61,980 nt of DNA from Staphylococcus agnetis (GTDB lineage Bacteria > Bacillota > Bacilli > Staphylococcales > Staphylococcaceae), in the NCBI RefSeq assembly GCF_002901865.1, contig NZ_PPQF01000017.1:1-61980 (forward strand), written 5' to 3'. Each line of letters begins with the position of its first letter. Position 1 is the first letter of the stretch. The notes under the pieces are model-generated. The model saw only the letters and a list, made by a program, of their open reading frames with translations, was not told the DNA's origin and made no database searches. This document shows positions 19,001-26,820 of this stretch, piece after piece. Made by a program: the position numbers and the translations under genes.

Positions 19001-19663
19001 CGCATTCGAATTTAATGATAATGTCGCTGGACCGCCTTTACCACCAATTCTTGGAGGGGTAGGTCCGTTTGGGTTGGCATTAATATCCGTAGTGTTTGTT
19101 TGAACAGAATAAGTTTTTGGTTGTGCTGATAATGATTGTGATGTGTTCGTGTTGTTTTGTGATGATACTTGTGAAGACTGTGTGTGTTGCGTTTGCGCAG
19201 ATGCTTGTGTAGATTGTGTCGTATTCGTTTGCGCAGTAGATTGTGTTGCAGTTGTGCGATTAGCTTGTGCATAAGCTTCTGGTGAGACTTGCGCCTCGTT
19301 GTGTAATTGAATATGACTGTCTGATTTAGGTTGAGCAGTCGATGTTTGAGTTGATGCTTTTGCTGCAGTCGAAGTTACTTGTTTTGATTGCGTTGGAGTA
19401 GTTGATGTTGTGCTGTTTGTTGAAACTTTAGTTGGGTCTTGATATGCTTTAGTGCCAGAAACAGTAGTTTGTTGAGACGTTGTAGCAGCTTTGGCTTTTT
19501 CAGCTTGTTGTAACGCTTTTTGACTGTCAATAACCTTGTTAGGTGTAGGTTGTGTTGGTTGCGTCGTATTTTCTGCTGCGTCAGCATGATGTGCTGAAAT
19601 TGCTGTTCCTGCAATCGTCAGTGCAATAATAGAAGGTGTTTTATACCCAATTTTTTTTACCAT
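16025..19663 (-). CDS. atl: Bifunctional autolysin Atl (amidase-glucosaminidase)
   Basis: A 1212-residue secreted major autolysin. Order seen: signal peptide (MVKKIGYKTP start, cleavage near HHADAAE), a Thr/Gln/Ser-rich propeptide to about residue 235, amidase_2 domain about 240-430 (EGIVVHDTANPNS, ENRFINIELVH-type strand, VWTHDAVSRFLGGTDHTDPHGY), cell-wall-binding GW repeats about 457-965, and the glucosaminidase domain to the end (YLISHALLETGNGTS with the catalytic Glu, NMFGIGAVD, AGQNTLYRMRW-type block). The amidase cleaves MurNAc-L-Ala and the glucosaminidase the glycan strand; the parts are normally separated by proteolysis. The second repeat lacks its last GW module: AFKATQQ runs straight into IVQAVSQIGQL, whereas repeat 1 continues for about 27 residues with KQIANAIYIYG and SGWVN. 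It is thus somewhat shorter than S. aureus Atl (about 1256). Confidence 0.95.
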   Translation of the reverse strand: MVKKIGYKTPSIIALTIAGTAISAHHADAAENTTQPTQPTPNKVIDSQKALQQAEKAKAATTSQQTTVSGTKAYQDPTKVSTNSTTSTTPTQSKQVTSTAAKASTQTSTAQPKSDSHIQLHNEAQVSPEAYAQANRTTATQSTAQTNTTQSTQASAQTQHTQSSQVSSQNNTNTSQSLSAQPKTYSVQTNTTDINANPNGPTPPRIGGKGGPATLSLNSNATSGTTALRANAAAAYKPKVASKINDYIRKQNYTVPKYEEDFSSYFPKYGYRNGVGKPEGIVVHDTANPNSTIEGEISYMKRNYQSAFVHGFINDQRIIETQPTDYLSWGAGPNANERFINIELVHVYGYDKFARQMNNFADYAATNLQYYNLRPDSAEYDGQGTVWTHDAVSRFLGGTDHTDPHGYLASRGYSYNELYDLINEKYMIKMGLASPAYTPGGSTPSTPSTPDTKPSSPLSVTNDTGVGRINTSNSGLYTTVYDNAGKKTSATNQTLNVTKKASLNGNNFYLVSDYNTGTHLGWVKQTDVDYRTSQPAVKISKNFTIPTGTTLYSVPWGTSAQVAGAVKGTGAQAFKATQQKQIANAIYIYGTANNVSGWVNQSVLSLPSNTNQLKVTADTGVGRINAKNNGLYASVYDASGKKTSATNQTLNVTKKASLNGEQFYLVSDYNNGTNIGWVKQSDVDYRTSQPAVKISKNFTIPAGTTLYSVPWGTSVQVAGAVKGTGAQAFKATQQIVQAVSQIGQLKPTNSGVRATIYDQTGKDASSHADRTYKITKTASANNQNFVLLQNANNTPLGWFKTEDVLSRQLGKEVPAAGQYVVNTNATGLYAMPWGTAKQRIDTLKALTNRTFNATKSVLVGKDTYLFGNINQKMGWINKNELTAKAVAQPKPTPTQIKTLTKPVDYVVYNRNGQYFTNVGDAKAKGYLSSYYESLFNVQRSALVNGVTWYYGQFNDGTRAWIKSADLRSQLTRYINSPYTFNQAVDIQSNLSYKPQIQRVPGQWVDATRAEVANAMNPSTIEKDPTQKYQFLKLDKYQGLDAAQLNKLLVGKGILAGQGQAFKQAAQANNINEIYLISHALLETGNGTSTLANGGYVDANNKVVTNSTRKFYNMFGIGAVDTDAIRGGFKTAEAYGWNTVSKAIVGGASFIKNRYIGIGQNTLYRMRWNPENPGTHQYATDINWAHHNAARMKQFYDAVGAAGKYFDVDRYKK
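17465..18282 (-). repeat. Two long near-identical direct repeats inside atl
   Basis: Copy A spans about 17934-18282 and copy B about 17465-17816, roughly 350 bp each, separated by about 120 bp. Long stretches are identical (for example the region encoding VKISKNFTIP and SLYSVPWGTS-type segment). They encode the N-terminal parts of GW repeats 1 and 2 and could recombine. Confidence 0.85.
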
Positions 19664-19860
19664 TTCATTACCCCTTTTTATCTGTAAGATAGTATAAAGT
19701 TGATTGATATCATTATATAGTGTCCCAACTCACAAATGGTGTTTTTAATTGTATTGTAATTTAATTTTAATAATCGTTTCACGAGATACATTAGATTCAA
19801 ACATTTTTATATTTCATTTTTAGCGAATTGTTGATAGAAATATTACAGGATTATTAATTT

Positions 19861-20289
19861 TTATGATTTAACTTGCTTTTTCATGAAATAATGAGGAATG
19901 CCACCATCTAAAAATTGATCGCCATAAGCCGCATACCCTAAAGTCTCATAGAATGGAATGGCGTGTGTTTGCGCCCCTAACTTGAAATGCGTGTAGCCTT
20001 GATTTACCGCATGTTTTTCAAGAAATAACATTAGTTGTCTGCCTAATCCCAATCCGCGTGCTTCTTTTAAAACGGCAACCCTTTCTACTTTAACTATTGA
20101 ATCGACAATGCGATATCTTGCAGTAGCTAGGGCTTTGCCATTGTCATCATATGCAATAAAATGCGTTGCAGTTTGCTCAAATTCATCTATCTCCTCCTCT
20201 TTAGGAACGTTCTGCTCATCAACAAACACAGTCATTCGAATTGATAATACATCACGGTACTCCTTATCACTTTCCACTTTTTTTATCAA
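19861..20289 (-). CDS. GNAT-family N-acetyltransferase (YjcF/ElaA-like)
   Basis: A 142-residue acetyltransferase with VFVDEQNVPKEEEIDEFE near the N-terminus (typical of the ElaA/YjcF group), motif A RVAVLKEARGLGLGRQLM (about residues 73-90) and the C-terminal AIPFYETLGYAAYGD. Substrate unknown. An AGGAGTGATTTA ribosome site precedes ATG 20289. The upstream terminator at 20353 separates it from the DUF2538 gene, so it probably has its own promoter. Confidence 0.8.
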   Translation of the reverse strand: MIKKVESDKEYRDVLSIRMTVFVDEQNVPKEEEIDEFEQTATHFIAYDDNGKALATARYRIVDSIVKVERVAVLKEARGLGLGRQLMLFLEKHAVNQGYTHFKLGAQTHAIPFYETLGYAAYGDQFLDGGIPHYFMKKQVKS

Positions 20290-20352
20290 TTAAATCACTC
20301 CTATAGTATTTTTCTTTACATTAAAATATTTATACAATGATTTCAATATACT

Positions 20353-20391
20353 AAAAAAGAGCTTGTAGCATTAAAAGCATACAAACTCTTA
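20353..20391 (-). terminator. Terminator after the lcpB-DUF2538 unit
   Basis: Minus-strand AAGAGTTTGTA and TACAAGCTCTT arms with one mismatch and a TTTTTT tail. Confidence 0.75.
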
Positions 20392-20499
20392 GTCATATTG
20401 AAACATTATATACACTGGAGTAGCGTAAAATTTGAATTGATAATGCTACATTTTAGTGCATGTCATCATGTTTAAAAATAATGGATTTTATTACATTGA

Positions 20500-20970
20500 T
20501 TACTCTGCGTTTTGTCTTACTAAAGCAGTGTATTGCCAAAAAATACGCATTTGAACGAGATTCCAGTTGTTCATTCCCATTGTATATCCTGAAGGCTTGA
20601 AAATATTTACATCCGTTACTTCTAAAGCAGCAGCAACCAGATATTGGATAGGAACACTTAAATTTTGCATTTCTGGTGTTAAACCATTTTCATTATACAC
20701 CCATGAAAATGGAAGTGGTGAATCAAACACATCGATGGCGTCGAAAATTTCAGGTAATGCAACAATATAACAAGCCGCATTAATAACCAGATTCACTTCG
20801 CTATCTGAATAATAAACGAGGAGGGCTTCATAATTTTCACGGTGGGCATGGTTTACATAAAAGAGTTCAGAGCGAAAATGCGCCATATCTTTACTATGGA
20901 TGATTTGTTGCTCCAACATTGTAAACATTCCATTAATTTGATTGATTTTTTCATATGTGTGTCGCGACAT
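20500..20970 (-). CDS. DUF2538 family protein
   Basis: A 156-residue soluble protein of staphylococcal DUF2538. Recognisable stretches are INGMFTMLEQQIIHSKDMAH (about residues 12-31), ENYEALLVYY, the LPFSWVYNENG loop and MGMNNWNLVQMRIFWQYTA near the end. Function unknown. It starts 17 nt downstream of lcpB with an AAGGAGGTATCCAAC ribosome site, so the two are co-transcribed. Confidence 0.8.
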   Translation of the reverse strand: MSRHTYEKINQINGMFTMLEQQIIHSKDMAHFRSELFYVNHAHRENYEALLVYYSDSEVNLVINAACYIVALPEIFDAIDVFDSPLPFSWVYNENGLTPEMQNLSVPIQYLVAAALEVTDVNIFKPSGYTMGMNNWNLVQMRIFWQYTALVRQNAE

Positions 20971-20987
20971 GTTGGATACCTCCTTTA

Positions 20988-22208
20988 TTAGTATACGGAT
21001 TGCGTATTAGGGTCTTGGACATGAGCATTGTCTTGCGTATATGTTTGGTCTTGAACAGGGGCTTGAGCGTCTTGTTGGTTTTGAGCAGGTGGTGTTTCAG
21101 AAGATCCAGGATTTTGCGAAACATCACTTTGCTGCGGTGAATTTGACTCCTCTGCATTTTTCTTAGTGTTTGGGTTCAATAAATGATCATCAATGTTAAG
21201 AAGGGGTGGGATTTCACCAAAAGCACGTTTCACGCGTTCTATTAGAAACTGTTGATGATCTTTTATAGGTTCTAAACCTAAATCGCTACGTAATCGATTC
21301 GCTGTTTTAATTAATGCATCAATATCAGGATTAATATAATAGATACCATTTAAAAGTTCATTTTCACCTTTTAACTGTTCTGTTTTAATTTCAGTATCAC
21401 TAACAAGATAGTTGGTTGCGAGTGCACGTATTTCATCATACGATAAGTTATGTTGAGAATTGTTTCCTACAATTTTAATGATATCATCTAGTTTATGAAG
21501 AGATTGTGTCTCTTGTGCTTTTCGGAATAATATTTTTAAAACTTCCATTTGACGTTGGCCACGTTTTAAATCTGAATCTTGTTTACGTGTTCGCGTCACA
21601 GCAAGAACTTCTTCTCCGTTCAAAACTTGTTTCCCTTTTTTTATTTTAATTCGACCTTGATCTGTTCGGTTTGGCTCATTAAGATCATATGGAACATCGT
21701 ATTCTATGCCGCCGAGTTCGTCGACAGTTTCAGCAAAAGCATCCATATTGATTCGTACATAATAATCGACAGGAATGTTTAATGCTTTTTCAACAGTGTC
21801 CATAGATGATTCTGGCCCACCGTAGGCATGTGCATGCGTTATTTTGTCGTAATAGCCTACTTTTGGAATGTAGCTTAAAGTGTCACGAGGAATACTTAAC
21901 AAACGAATTTGATTTTTATCAGGATTTAATGTTGATAAAATCATTGCATCCGTTCGTGACTGTTCGACACTTTGTCCATTCTCTCTACGTGCATCACTAT
22001 CATCAATACCTAAAAATAGTATGGATACAGGTTCTTTAGATGGATTGACTTTATGTTGACGCATTACAGATTCTCTTCTATCTTTTTGCGAAAAAGAATC
22101 GTCAAAAGCATCTCTTGACGAATTAAATAAAATAAAAGCAAATATTGCAGGAACAATTACGAGTATAAGCACTAGCAAATACAGTACGTATTTGAAAACT
22201 TTATTCAT
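20988..22208 (-). CDS. lcpB: LytR-CpsA-Psr family glycopolymer ligase
   Basis: A 406-residue membrane-anchored LCP protein; family members move lipid-linked glycopolymers (teichoic acid, capsule) onto peptidoglycan outside the membrane. One N-terminal helix (about residues 5-28), then the LCP domain: LFLGIDDSDAR, SRTDAMILSTL, LLSIPRDT with the key Arg, KITHAHAYGG, and the late RTRKQDSDLKRGQRQ (about 207-221). The last 60 residues are Gln/Pro/Asn-rich and low-complexity. The symbol lcpB is by position and similarity to the S. aureus gene upstream of the DUF2538 gene. It is divergent from pgcA and the glycan locus, whose polymer it could attach. Confidence 0.88.
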   Translation of the reverse strand: MNKVFKYVLYLLVLILVIVPAIFAFILFNSSRDAFDDSFSQKDRRESVMRQHKVNPSKEPVSILFLGIDDSDARRENGQSVEQSRTDAMILSTLNPDKNQIRLLSIPRDTLSYIPKVGYYDKITHAHAYGGPESSMDTVEKALNIPVDYYVRINMDAFAETVDELGGIEYDVPYDLNEPNRTDQGRIKIKKGKQVLNGEEVLAVTRTRKQDSDLKRGQRQMEVLKILFRKAQETQSLHKLDDIIKIVGNNSQHNLSYDEIRALATNYLVSDTEIKTEQLKGENELLNGIYYINPDIDALIKTANRLRSDLGLEPIKDHQQFLIERVKRAFGEIPPLLNIDDHLLNPNTKKNAEESNSPQQSDVSQNPGSSETPPAQNQQDAQAPVQDQTYTQDNAHVQDPNTQSVY

Positions 22209-22512
22209 TGTAAGTTGCTCCTATAAAAGTGTATTTTATCTCTATGATTCCTTATTGTATAGGAAAATATAACAGTCTTTCAATGATTTTAACACAATTG
22301 TGATAAAATAAGCGTTTACATCATTCTATGTTTATGAGTGCGGTACACCTGAACTCAAATCGTATGAGTATCTCGAGTGTGAAATGTAGCATCGCATGTT
22401 CCGGGGGTTAAAGTTAATTAAATATAGAGGATTGTTTCACAACACATTTCTCCATCATGTATAATAATGATGTTGTAGTTTATTAAATTATAAATTAAGG
22501 ATGGTGCACATT
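22209..22512. other. Divergent intergenic region lcpB/pgcA
   Basis: The 304 bases hold the promoters of both genes. A TATAAT for the plus strand lies at 22460-22465, without a clear -35 at the right distance. A stretch at about 22340-22400 is richer in G and C than its surroundings and can fold: ACTCA (22353-22357) with TGAGT (22365-22369), and ACAC with GTGT further out. No coding frame is evident in it. Confidence 0.4.
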
Positions 22513-24156
22513 TTGAAGGCACAATGGATGTCACGTTTAGAAGAAAGTTTCGTTAAAAGCTTCTATGACCAGCAAAATGAGCAAGAACGTCAAGCCGCAT
22601 TTGAAGATGCGTTAACTTTTGGTACTGCTGGCATTAGAAGTAAATTTGGGCTAGGGCCAGGTAGATTAAACAAATTTACAGTACGAAAAGTGGCATTAGG
22701 TTTAGCGCATTTCCTTCGACGTGATTTAGTAGAACCTTTAGTCGTAATTCATTATGATACACGCTATTTATCGGAAGCTTTTGCTAAAGAAATGGCTAAG
22801 GTATTAGCAACAGCGTCGGTATATGTGATTGTGTCAAAAACTTATAAATCAACACCTGAATTATCATTTGCAGTAAGGCATTTAAATGCTGATGCAGGTA
22901 TTATGATTACTGCAAGCCATAATCCTAGTGATTACAATGGCATTAAAGTGTACGGTCGTGACGGAGGCCAATTATTACCAGAAGCCTCTGAACTATTAAG
23001 CGCGTATATTAACGCTATTGACTCACCTTTAAATATTGGTGTTGAATCTTTAGACCTTTTAAAAGAAAAAGGACGCATTCGTGACTTACCTCAATCGGTT
23101 ACCGAAGACTATATCTCGCATGTAACAAAGCTTTATCAAGGTATTCAAGATCACGGTGCACATGTACTGTTATCAAGTTTACATGGGACGAGTCTACCAA
23201 TACTTGCACATATATTTAAACGCTTAAGTTTTGAAAATTTTTCAATTGATGAGGCACAATCGATTCCTGACGGCGGTTTTCCTACATGTAAAACTGCCAA
23301 TCCTGAAGACCCTATAGCGTTTCAACATGCATTAAAATGTGCAGAAAAAGCCAATGCTAAACTGATAGTAGCCACGGATCCTGATGCAGACCGTTTTGGA
23401 ATGATTGAACGCTATGACGATGGTTCACATTACTTTTTTAATGGCAATGAAATAGGCTTAATGTTAATGAAGTGGCGTGCCCAAGAATTGATGCATAATC
23501 ATGATCATAAATATGTTGTTAAAACGATTGTCACAGGAGCAACAAGTGAGGCATTGGCACAAAAGCTAGGTTTAGAGTGCATAAATGTCTTAACAGGATT
23601 TAAATATATCTCAGACCAACTTCATCAACGTGCTACACACAATCAACAATTGGTGTTAGCCTATGAAGAAAGTCATGGTTATTTAATTCAAGATTTTTCC
23701 AGAGATAAAGATGCCATTCAATGCATTCCTTTATTGGTAAAGTATAAACAAGAGTTATATCGTGAAGGTCGAACACTTTATGATGCACTTCAAGAAATTT
23801 ATAAAGAAGTAGGTCGTTTTGAAGATATGACCCTTTCACCTGTGTATGAAGGAAAAGAAGGTAAAGATAAAATTAGTGCACTGATGACACATTTTAGTAA
23901 ATATCATGATACGCATTTATGTGGTTTAAAGATAAAGACGATAGAAAATTATCGCACGGCTACAACAACTTATGTTGAAACGGGGCAACAACAAAACATA
24001 ACTTTGCCTATATCAAATGTGATTCGGTTTACTTTTGATGAAGGGTTTATTGCGCTTCGTCCATCAGGTACTGAACCTAAAATGAAAATCTATTTTTCCC
24101 TTAAAGTGGCCAATTTTGATCAAGTCGTTCAAACCTTTAAACAAACGTATTTATAA
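22513..24156 (+). CDS. pgcA: Alpha-phosphoglucomutase/phosphomannomutase
   Basis: A 547-residue alpha-D-phosphohexomutase interconverting glucose 6- and 1-phosphate, feeding UDP-glucose. Four family signatures are seen: the phospho-serine loop TASHNPSDYNG (about residue 131), the metal loop DPDADRFG (about 290), the sugar-specificity loop EESHGY (about 383) and the phosphate-binding RPSGTEPKMKIYF (about 515). The N-terminal FGTAGIRSKFG is typical. Start uncertain: TTG 22513 has AAGGATGGTG at good spacing; ATG 22501 has none and ATG 22528 is possible. It lies just before the glycan locus, separated by a terminator. Confidence 0.85.
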   Translation: MKAQWMSRLEESFVKSFYDQQNEQERQAAFEDALTFGTAGIRSKFGLGPGRLNKFTVRKVALGLAHFLRRDLVEPLVVIHYDTRYLSEAFAKEMAKVLATASVYVIVSKTYKSTPELSFAVRHLNADAGIMITASHNPSDYNGIKVYGRDGGQLLPEASELLSAYINAIDSPLNIGVESLDLLKEKGRIRDLPQSVTEDYISHVTKLYQGIQDHGAHVLLSSLHGTSLPILAHIFKRLSFENFSIDEAQSIPDGGFPTCKTANPEDPIAFQHALKCAEKANAKLIVATDPDADRFGMIERYDDGSHYFFNGNEIGLMLMKWRAQELMHNHDHKYVVKTIVTGATSEALAQKLGLECINVLTGFKYISDQLHQRATHNQQLVLAYEESHGYLIQDFSRDKDAIQCIPLLVKYKQELYREGRTLYDALQEIYKEVGRFEDMTLSPVYEGKEGKDKISALMTHFSKYHDTHLCGLKIKTIENYRTATTTYVETGQQQNITLPISNVIRFTFDEGFIALRPSGTEPKMKIYFSLKVANFDQVVQTFKQTYL

Positions 24157-24696
24157 CGCGACGTTTATGGGGAATATAACCCTAGCTATTCAAGCTTCTA
24201 ACGTTATACAGTATGTCACCTAATGATGTTCACTTATAAGAATGTGACGTCACTGTATAAAGATTTAGAGCAGGAATGTGCTTATAAAAAAACTGTCAAC
24301 GTAGTTGCGACTATTGTTGACAGTTTTTTATTTATACCAGTATTAGTAAAGTAAAAAAGGGTAGAAGGTGAATAGACAAGTACATCCGTATTTTAATTGC
24401 TGTTTGTATTTAATTGAAATAATTACATTTAGAAAGGTTATATTTTAATTATTTATTATTTATTTTGGTGCGCATTTAGGTGTTTAAACGCATAGACAAC
24501 TTAAAGTGGCGACGATATTTATTAAGAAAGTGTAAAAAATGTTAACTTAAATTTAATTTTAATGTAAGTTAGTGTAAAATTAAGGTAGAATTTAGCTTTA
24601 GGATTGAAATCGTGTCGGATTTAATTAAGAATTAATATAGGTTTAATATCTTTTAAGTCTAACGCATAATATTGATTAAACAAGAAGGTGTATGAA
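24157..24696 (+). other. 540-bp intergenic region upstream of the glycan locus
   Basis: It holds an imperfect hairpin (24205-24219 with 24244-24259, TATACAGT arms), the pgcA terminator at 24287-24329, and then about 360 very AT-rich bases before the UDP-ManNAc dehydrogenase gene. The locus promoter must lie in this last part, but no single SigA pair stands out. No gene is visible. Confidence 0.5.
24287..24329 (+). terminator. Terminator of pgcA
   Basis: AAAAAACTGTCAAC (24287-24300) pairs with GTTGACAGTTTTTT (from 24316). Confidence 0.85.
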
Positions 24697-25962
24697 ATGA
24701 AATTAACGACTGTCGGTTTAGGTTATATTGGGTTACCAACATCTATTATGTTCGCAAAACATGGTGTAGATGTTATTGGTGTTGATATTAATGAAAAAGC
24801 TGTAAATAGTTTAAATAATGGTCATATTCATATAGAGGAGCCAGGTCTACAAGAAGCTTATGAGGAGGTGTTGGCTACTGGTAAATTTAAAGCCTCACTC
24901 ACACCTGAAGAAGCAGATGCATTTATCATCGCTGTGCCAACACCAAATAATGATGATGAATACGAATCTTGTGATATTTCCATTGTCATGAGCGCAACAA
25001 AAAGTATCGTACCATACCTGAAGAAAGGGAATACAGTCATCGTTGAATCAACAATTGCACCACGCACGATGGATGATTACGTAAAACCATATCTAGAACA
25101 ACAAGGTTTTACGATCGGGGAAGATTTATATCTCGTGCATTGCCCAGAGCGCGTATTACCAGGGAAAATACTCGAAGAATTAATCAATAACAATCGTATT
25201 ATCGGTGGTATAACACCTGCATGTATAGAGGCAGGTAAGCGTGTTTATAGTGCGTTTGTAAAAGGTGAAATGATCGAAACAGATGCGCGTACAGCTGAAA
25301 TGAGTAAGTTAATGGAAAACACATATCGCGATTTAAACATTGCGTTAGCGAATGAGCTTGCTAAAATCAGCAATAATTTAAACATCAATGTGCTTGATGT
25401 GATTGAGATGGCGAATAAGCATCCACGTGTCAATATTCATTTACCTGGACCAGGGGTAGGAGGACATTGTTTAGCGGTTGATCCATATTTCATTATTGCT
25501 AAAGATCCTGAGCATTCACCATTAATTCAAACAGGTCGTAAAGTGAACCGTTCTATGCCCAATTATGTTGTTGAAAAAACAAAGCACATGCTTGCCCAAC
25601 TAAACGGTAAAAAGATTGCTGTATTTGGTTTAACGTATAAAGGGGACGTCGATGATATACGTGAATCACCGGCATTCGATATTTATGAAGTTTTACGTCA
25701 AGATTCGTCTTTAGAGGTTGTGACATACGATCCACATGTGGCATTAGATTTTGTAGAAAAAGATTTTGAAAAAGCTGTGCAAAATGCTTCATTAGTTCTA
25801 GTACTTAGTGATCACTCAGAATTTAAACATTTAACGGATCAAGACTTTTCATCTATGAAGGATAAAGTTATTTTCGATACGAAAAATGTGATGCAACACG
25901 ACTTCGAATCCGTTCGTTACTACAATTACGGTAACTTATATGAATTTGATCAACAATCATAA
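24697..25962 (+). CDS. UDP-N-acetyl-D-mannosamine dehydrogenase (Cap5O/WecC-like)
   Basis: A 421-residue NAD-dependent four-electron dehydrogenase oxidising UDP-ManNAc to UDP-ManNAcA. Seen: Rossmann start VGLGYIGLPTS, AVPTPNNDD, the catalytic cysteine motif GPGVGGHCLAVDP (about residue 250) preceded by HPRVNIHLP, and LTYKGDVDDIRESPA. The wording around the Cys separates it from UDP-glucose dehydrogenases, and overall it closely follows S. aureus Cap5O/Cap8O as I recall them. ATG 24697 has AAGAAGGTG 6 nt before it. It opens the glycan locus. The required epimerase (mnaA) is not in the window. Confidence 0.9.
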   Translation: MKLTTVGLGYIGLPTSIMFAKHGVDVIGVDINEKAVNSLNNGHIHIEEPGLQEAYEEVLATGKFKASLTPEEADAFIIAVPTPNNDDEYESCDISIVMSATKSIVPYLKKGNTVIVESTIAPRTMDDYVKPYLEQQGFTIGEDLYLVHCPERVLPGKILEELINNNRIIGGITPACIEAGKRVYSAFVKGEMIETDARTAEMSKLMENTYRDLNIALANELAKISNNLNINVLDVIEMANKHPRVNIHLPGPGVGGHCLAVDPYFIIAKDPEHSPLIQTGRKVNRSMPNYVVEKTKHMLAQLNGKKIAVFGLTYKGDVDDIRESPAFDIYEVLRQDSSLEVVTYDPHVALDFVEKDFEKAVQNASLVLVLSDHSEFKHLTDQDFSSMKDKVIFDTKNVMQHDFESVRYYNYGNLYEFDQQS

Positions 25963-25987
25963 GTTTATTTAGATAGTAGGTTATATT

Positions 25988-26800
25988 GTGAAAGCATTAA
26001 TCATCATTCTAAGAGAACAAATTGAAAACTGGCAACAAATTTTGCAACTCGCTGTCTATAATATGAAAAGTCAATACTCAAATCATTACTTGGGTGTTTT
26101 TTGGAATATTTTACAACCGATGATGCAAGTCGGAGTCTATTATTTGATTTTTGGATTAGGGCTTAGAGGAGGGGGAGATCGCCTAGTTGATGGCGCTCCC
26201 TTTATTGTGCATTTAATATCTGGTTTATTTCCGTGGTTATTTATTTCGCAAAGTATTAATTCAGGTGCAAATGCAATTCAATCCAATTTAAGTCTCGTTA
26301 CAAAGATGAAGTTCCCATCGTCTGTGTTGTTATCTATTTCATTTACCAATACATTATTTAATCTACTTTTTATGACGAGTATTTTATTTGTAGTATCGGT
26401 ATTACATGGTTATGTGCCATTTTGGAAGTATAGTCTTTTTATTTATTTTATTATTGCGGCATTCCCTGCCATTTTTGGCATTTCACTCTTGATGAGCTCG
26501 TTAGTTATAGTGATACGAGATACAAAAAATGTACTTCAAAATGTTTTGAGACTAGGCTTTTTTATGACGCCTATATTTTGGGGGCTTAGTTCAGCTCAGC
26601 CTATATTACAAACGATAGCGCGACTCAATCCATTTACGTATTTAGTTGAAATATATAGAAGCGCTTTTGTACATCATAGCCCGATGTTGTATGGGACAGC
26701 GGCTGACCATTTTTATTATTGGTCATTCACGTTACTCGTTTTAACTTTAGGTGCATTAGTACACCATCGTTTTAAAGATCGCTTATTAGATTTCCTATAA
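25988..26800 (+). CDS. Polysaccharide ABC exporter permease (TagG-like)
   Basis: A 270-residue ABC-2 type membrane protein with about six helices. Seen: NMKSQYSNHYLGVFWNILQPM at the N-terminal amphipathic part, FPWLFISQSINSGANAI, and NPFTYLVEIYRSAF before the last helix, all typical of the TagG/RfbA family that exports undecaprenyl-linked polymers. GTG start at 25988 follows AGTAGG. Its likely partner ATPase lies 8.6 kb downstream in the same locus (35369). The canonical staphylococcal tagGH pair is not in this window, so whether this pair is a second one is inferred. Confidence 0.85.
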   Translation: MKALIIILREQIENWQQILQLAVYNMKSQYSNHYLGVFWNILQPMMQVGVYYLIFGLGLRGGGDRLVDGAPFIVHLISGLFPWLFISQSINSGANAIQSNLSLVTKMKFPSSVLLSISFTNTLFNLLFMTSILFVVSVLHGYVPFWKYSLFIYFIIAAFPAIFGISLLMSSLVIVIRDTKNVLQNVLRLGFFMTPIFWGLSSAQPILQTIARLNPFTYLVEIYRSAFVHHSPMLYGTAADHFYYWSFTLLVLTLGALVHHRFKDRLLDFL

Positions 26801-26820
26801 TATGGAAGAAAGGACTCATT

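Noticed and set aside
16085-19614. Several open frames on the plus strand and in other minus-strand frames within atl
   Set aside because: They are mirror frames of the repetitive Thr/Gln-rich coding sequence, rich in Cys or in Gln/His/Leu, with no ribosome sites.
24688-24696. Start MYE before the UDP-ManNAc dehydrogenase
   Set aside because: The ribosome site AAGAAGGTG fits the ATG at 24697 and the GTG/ATG upstream overlaps the site itself.
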